Assembly: GCF_001182745.1 (NCBI RefSeq)
Contig: NZ_LN868939.1
Coordinates: 2,356,001-2,420,000, forward strand
Length of the DNA stretch: 64,000 bases
DNA from: Nocardia farcinica
Lineage (GTDB): Bacteria; Actinomycetota; Actinomycetes; Mycobacteriales; Mycobacteriaceae
Direction of reading: 5' to 3'
How positions within the stretch are numbered: position 1 is the stretch's first letter; each line of letters begins with the position of its first letter. Under the pieces are notes generated by a model. The model was not told where the DNA came from and made no database searches. It saw nothing but the letters and a program-made list of their open reading frames with translations. The position numbers were made by a program, and so were the translations under genes. Below are positions 60,780 to 64,000 of the stretch, piece by piece.

Positions 60780-61997
60780 TCATCGGTAGCGGTGGCCCCG
60801 GCGGCGGGGTGGGGCCGGGTCGGCGCGGTGGTCCGCACCGTCGCCGGGCGCGGTGGCCACCGCGTCGGCGACATCGTGGCGGGCCCGGTCCCGGTTCGGC
60901 GCGACCCGGCTCGGATACGGCTGGCCGGGACGGGGTTGGCTCGGATACTGCTGGCTCGACGAGGACCGGCTCGGGTAAGCCTGGCTCGGAAAAGGCTGGG
61001 ACGGGACGCCTGTCGAATTCTCCGCGTCGATCCCGGTGCGGGCGGCGAACGGGCCGGACGCCGACTCGGGCTGGGGACGCGACGGTCTCGGCGGAGTCGT
61101 GGCCGGGCCGGTCCGCGTGCGCCGGGGCAGGTCCGGCCGAGCGGGCCGGTCTGCGGGCGGCACCACGTCCGCGTCCGGCCTGCGGCGGCGCCCGGACGGG
61201 CTCGGCGTGGCCGCGGGGAGGGGACCGGAGCCGGGGCCACGCCGGGTCGGTGGCTCGTCGCGAATCGCCCCTGACCGGGCGCGGCCGGCGCGTTCCTTCC
61301 GCGTCCTGTGCGCGACCGGATCGTTGTCCCGGCGCCGGGCGTCCGCACCGGATCGCGCGCCGGGTTCACGCGGCGGGGTGTCCTCCCGGCCCGGGACGGG
61401 GCGTCGTGCGCCGGGACGAAGGATGGGGAGTTTGTGGGTGGTCCGGCTGGGATGGTCGCCCTTCTCCCGATAGGTGCCGGGGATGCCGTGCGCGCGCAAC
61501 CAGGCGCCGGGGTCGGCGCGGCTGTCCGGATCGAGCCGCGGAACGACCTCTTCCAGGAGATCGAGCACGTGTCCGTCACCGCCGAGGACGCCGCGCACGG
61601 CGGGAAAGGTGTCCGGGCGGAAGGTCCACGACCATTCGTGGCCCGGGTGGGGTCCGTCGTGATCGCGGCCGTGGATGACGAGGTTGCCGGACTTCGCGAT
61701 CCTGGCCCGGATCCGCCGGCCGCCGGTGGCGTAGCGGTAGTCCTCCGGTTGCGGGGCGGGCGGGTGCTCGGCCTCCAACTCCTCGACGTGCTCGAGGTGT
61801 TCGGCGCGCACGATCTCGAACCACGCGGCCAGCAACGCCAGCGCGCCGAGCACCGCCGCGGCGACCAGCTCGAGCCACACGTCGGTCGGGACGATGCGCC
61901 GGGTCCGCTCACAGGCGTGCAGGAACAACAGGCACCCGGCGACGAGCGCGGTGATCCGGCCCAGCCGAAGAACCGTGCCGATCGATGGTGCGCGCAT
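60780..61997 (-). CDS. Membrane protein with long disordered Pro/Arg/Ser-rich tail
   Basis: A 405-residue protein from ATG 61997. Two N-terminal hydrophobic segments (LGRITALVAGCLLFLHAC and LELVAAAVLGALALLAAWFE) are followed by a coiled acidic stretch (RAEHLEHVEELEAEHPP) and a small globular domain of about 100 residues (RRIRARIAKSGNLVIHG, HEWSWTFRPDTFPAVRGVLG). Residues about 215-405 are low-complexity, Pro/Arg/Asp-rich and contain Tyr-Pro-Ser/Gln repeats (SQAYPSRSSSSQQYPSQPR). I do not recognise the family. Codon usage and frame are convincing on this strand. It is convergent with the DUF1707 gene and divergent from smc. Confidence 0.68.
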   Translation of the reverse strand: MRAPSIGTVLRLGRITALVAGCLLFLHACERTRRIVPTDVWLELVAAAVLGALALLAAWFEIVRAEHLEHVEELEAEHPPAPQPEDYRYATGGRRIRARIAKSGNLVIHGRDHDGPHPGHEWSWTFRPDTFPAVRGVLGGDGHVLDLLEEVVPRLDPDSRADPGAWLRAHGIPGTYREKGDHPSRTTHKLPILRPGARRPVPGREDTPPREPGARSGADARRRDNDPVAHRTRKERAGRARSGAIRDEPPTRRGPGSGPLPAATPSPSGRRRRPDADVVPPADRPARPDLPRRTRTGPATTPPRPSRPQPESASGPFAARTGIDAENSTGVPSQPFPSQAYPSRSSSSQQYPSQPRPGQPYPSRVAPNRDRARHDVADAVATAPGDGADHRADPAPPRRRGHRYR

Positions 61998-62302
61998 CCG
62001 CTGTTGCTCCCGAACGAGAATTTCCGTCGCCGAATCCGACTGGATCGTATGCGCAGCGGAGCCGAAAAGGCAGGGTGAGAACTGTCCGGCCGGGCCGGGC
62101 CGGCCCCGTCCGTCCGGGCAGGTCGGACAGCAAATCTCCAGCACCGGGAAATCCCGGCGTACGGCGCCGGGCTCGTTAGTCTGATCGGGGGGCCGGGCCG
62201 GGCGGTGACCGCGCCGCCGTCACGGTGCTGACCGGCCGATATCATGGCTGGTCGCCCCGTGGCGCAGTGCCCGCCCCACCCGCGCACGAAAGGTCGTCGA
62301 AT
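61998..62302. promoter_or_regulatory. Divergent region between the membrane-protein gene and smc
   Basis: These 305 bases hold no gene I can support. A GC-rich repeat of GGCCGGGCCGGGCC type occurs near 62085-62105. The smc ribosome site GAAAGG lies at 62288-62293. Confidence 0.4.
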
Positions 62303-64000
62303 TTGCACCTGAAGAGCCTGACGTTGAAGGGATTCAAATCCTTCGCGTCCGCGACGACGTTGCGCTTCGAGCCCGGGATCACCTGCGTGGTCGGGCCCAA
62401 CGGCTCCGGCAAATCCAACGTCGTCGACGCGCTCACCTGGGTGATGGGCGAGCAGGGCGCCAAGGCCCTGCGCGGCGGCAAGATGCAGGACGTCATCTTC
62501 GCGGGCACCGCGGGCCGCGCACCGCTCGGTCGCGCCGAAGTCACCCTGACCATCGACAACTCCGACGGCGCGCTGCCCATCGACTACGCCGAGGTGTCCA
62601 TCACCCGGCGCATGTTCCGCGACGGCGCGGGCGAATACGAGATCAACGGCAACTCGTGCCGCCTGATGGACGTGCAGGAACTGCTCAGCGACTCCGGCAT
62701 CGGCCGGGAGATGCACGTCATCGTCGGACAGGGCCAGCTCTCCGCGATTCTCGAATCGCGGCCGGAGGACCGCCGCGCCTTCGTCGAGGAGGCCGCGGGC
62801 GTGCTCAAACACCGCAAGCGCAAGGAGAAGGCGGTCCGCAAGCTGGAGGCCATGCAAGCCAACCTCGCGCGCCTGACCGACCTCACCACCGAATTGCGCC
62901 GTCAGCTCAAACCGCTGGGCCGCCAGGCCGAGGTGGCCCGCCGCGCCCAGACCGTGCAGGCCGACCTGCGTGATGCCCGCCTGCGGCTGGCGGCCGACGA
63001 CCTGGTGACGCGCCGGGCGGAGCTGGCCAGCCAGCAGAGCAAGGAAGCCTACGCCCGCGAGCAGCAGATCACCGTGCAGTCCGAGCTGGATGCCGCCAAT
63101 GCCGCGCTGGCGCAGCAGGAGTTCGAGCTGTCCAAGCTCACGCCGAGTGCCGAGGCCGCCGCGCAGACCTGGTTCCAGCTCTCCGCGCTGACCGAACGGG
63201 TGAACGCCACCATCCGCATCGCCGGTGACCGGGCCAGGCATCTCGACACCCAGGCACCGGTCGGCACCGGCCGCGACCCCGACCAGCTGGAGGCCGAGGC
63301 CGACCGCGTCGAGGCGGAGGAGGCGGAACTGCGCGAGGCGGTGGAGATCGCCGCCGAGACACTGGAGGCGGCGCGCGACCAGCTGGCCGAGCGCGAGCAC
63401 GCCGCCAAGGCAGCCGAACAGGCGCACCTGGCGGCGGTCCGGGCGATCGCCGACCGGCGCGAGGGGCTGGCGCGCCTGACCGGCCAGGTGGAGAACCTGC
63501 GCACGCGCGCCCAATCGGTCGATGCCGAGATCGCGCGGCTCTCGGTCGCGATCGCGGAGGCGCGCAGGCGCGGGGAGAGCGCACAGGCCGAATTCGACGG
63601 CGTGCAGGCGGAATTGAGCGAACTCGACGCGGGCGAGGAGGGGCTGGACGCCCAGCACGAGCACGCCGTGCAAGCGCTCGAGCTGGCCGACGAGCGGGTC
63701 CGCGAACTGCGCGAGCAGGATCGCGACGCGAGCAAGCGGGTCGCCTCGCTCACCGCCCGGATCGAGGCGCTCGGCATGGGGCTGGCGCGGCGCGACGGGT
63801 CGGCCTGGCTGGTCGAACACCACCCCGAGGGGTTGCGCGGCCCGCTGTCGGAGCTGCTGCGCGTGCGCGCCGGGTTCGAAGCGGCGGTGGCCGCGGTGCT
63901 CGGTCCGGTCGCCGATGCCGTCGCCGCCGACACCGCACCGGCCGCGCACGCCGCCATCCGCGCACTCAAGGACGCCGACGGCGGCCGGGCGGCCCTGGTG
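62303..64000 (+). CDS. smc: Chromosome segregation protein SMC, 3'-truncated by window edge
   Basis: The first 566 codons of the condensin ATPase (full family length about 1200). TTG 62303 begins [20 protein letters not shown], with GAAAGG ten bases upstream; the frame is open to the last base. The head contains Walker A ([20 protein letters not shown]), the Q-loop ([17 protein letters not shown]) and [20 protein letters not shown]. From about residue 165 a long coiled coil follows ([19 protein letters not shown]), reaching the start of the hinge region ([17 protein letters not shown]). The position after acyP and mutM matches mycobacteria. SMC with ScpAB organises and segregates the nucleoid. 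Confidence 0.95.
   Translation, partial: MHLKSLTLKGFKSFASATTLRFEPGITCVVGPNGSGKSNVVDALTWVMGEQGAKALRGGKMQDVIFAGTAGRAPLGRAEVTLTIDNSDGALPIDYAEVSITRRMFRDGAGEYEINGNSCRLMDVQELLSDSGIGREMHVIVGQGQLSAILESRPEDRRAFVEEAAGVLKHRKRKEKAVRKLEAMQANLARLTDLTTELRRQLKPLGRQAEVARRAQTVQADLRDARLRLAADDLVTRRAELASQQSKEAYAREQQITVQSELDAANAALAQQEFELSKLTPSAEAAAQTWFQLSALTERVNATIRIAGDRARHLDTQAPVGTGRDPDQLEAEADRVEAEEAELREAVEIAAETLEAARDQLAEREHAAKAAEQAHLAAVRAIADRREGLARLTGQVENLRTRAQSVDAEIARLSVAIAEARRRGESAQAEFDGVQAELSELDAGEEGLDAQHEHAVQALELADERVRELREQDRDASKRVASLTARIEALGMGLARRDGSAWLVEHHPEGLRGPLSELLRVRAGFEAAVAAVLGPVADAVAADTAPAAHAAIRALKDADGGRAALV

Noticed and set aside
60620..63949. A long minus-strand frame across smc
   Set aside because: smc is intact on the plus strand with Walker A and signature residues; the antisense frame is composition-driven.

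Overview
The window is about 64 kb of GC-rich actinobacterial chromosome, with G/C-biased third codon positions, many GTG starts and TGA stops. The gene order follows the Mycobacterium tuberculosis block Rv3002c to Rv2922c: ilvN-ilvC, serA, leuB, MFS, FAH, gltX, PPOX, IclR, leuC-leuD, hupB, mutT1, ppk, fbiD, gpsA, ddl, DUF3515, thiL, ung, DAK2, recG, pyc, rsmD, coaD, sepIVA, DUF177, rnc, mutM, osmC, acyP and smc. The family content (DUF5302, SepIVA, FbiD, a mycobacterial-type HupB tail) points to a mycolic-acid-containing member of the Mycobacteriales, most likely Nocardia or a close relative. The genus is inferred from gene content, not measured.

Layout. (a) 1-15.5 kb: branched-chain amino-acid and serine synthesis (ilvN, ilvC, serA, leuB). 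Between ilvC and serA (1.7-8.3 kb) lies an accessory patch holding a Uma2-family nuclease, a secreted peptide, an XRE/DUF5753-DUF6879 regulatory cassette, a small HicB-like protein, an McrA-like HNH nuclease, two cold-shock genes flanking a decayed RibD-C/DHFR pseudogene, and two tiny paralogous amphipathic-peptide genes of 38 and 35 codons, each ending in its own terminator. A second Uma2 gene follows leuB. (b) 15.5-20.7 kb: tRNA-Gln and tRNA-Glu, small conserved genes, an IclR regulator divergent from leuCD, and hupB. (c) 20.7-34.2 kb: mutT1-ppk, fbiD (F420 synthesis), gpsA, ddl, a TetR/FAD-oxidoreductase pair with a clear palindromic operator, DUF3515, thiL, ung, an alpha/beta hydrolase, a GNAT domain fused in frame to an enoyl-CoA hydratase, and rpmB. 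(d) 34.4-49.3 kb: DAK2/FakA-like protein, recG, a RamB/ScfR-type regulator, an epoxide hydrolase, pyc-rsmD-coaD, GtrA, sepIVA, DUF177-rpmF-rnc-mutM. (e) 49.3-64 kb: more accessory-looking genes (RibD-C domain protein, HhH-PHP protein, membrane-anchored substrate-binding protein, glycosidase/glycosyltransferase pair), then osmC and acyP, a three-gene set of DUF1190-like protein, glutathionylspermidine-synthase-like ATP-grasp enzyme and DUF350 membrane protein, a DUF1707 protein behind an operator array, an unusual membrane protein with a long disordered tail, and the start of smc, which runs off the window.

The most interesting items are the paired 35-38 residue acidic amphipathic peptides (7681-8209), the ATP-grasp/DUF350/DUF1190-like set in an organism expected to use mycothiol rather than glutathione, the membrane-anchored binding protein at 51.1-52.6 kb that looks like an uncharacterised sensor, and the DUF6879/DUF5753 cassette. 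No insertion sequence, prophage, rRNA or CRISPR array was seen.
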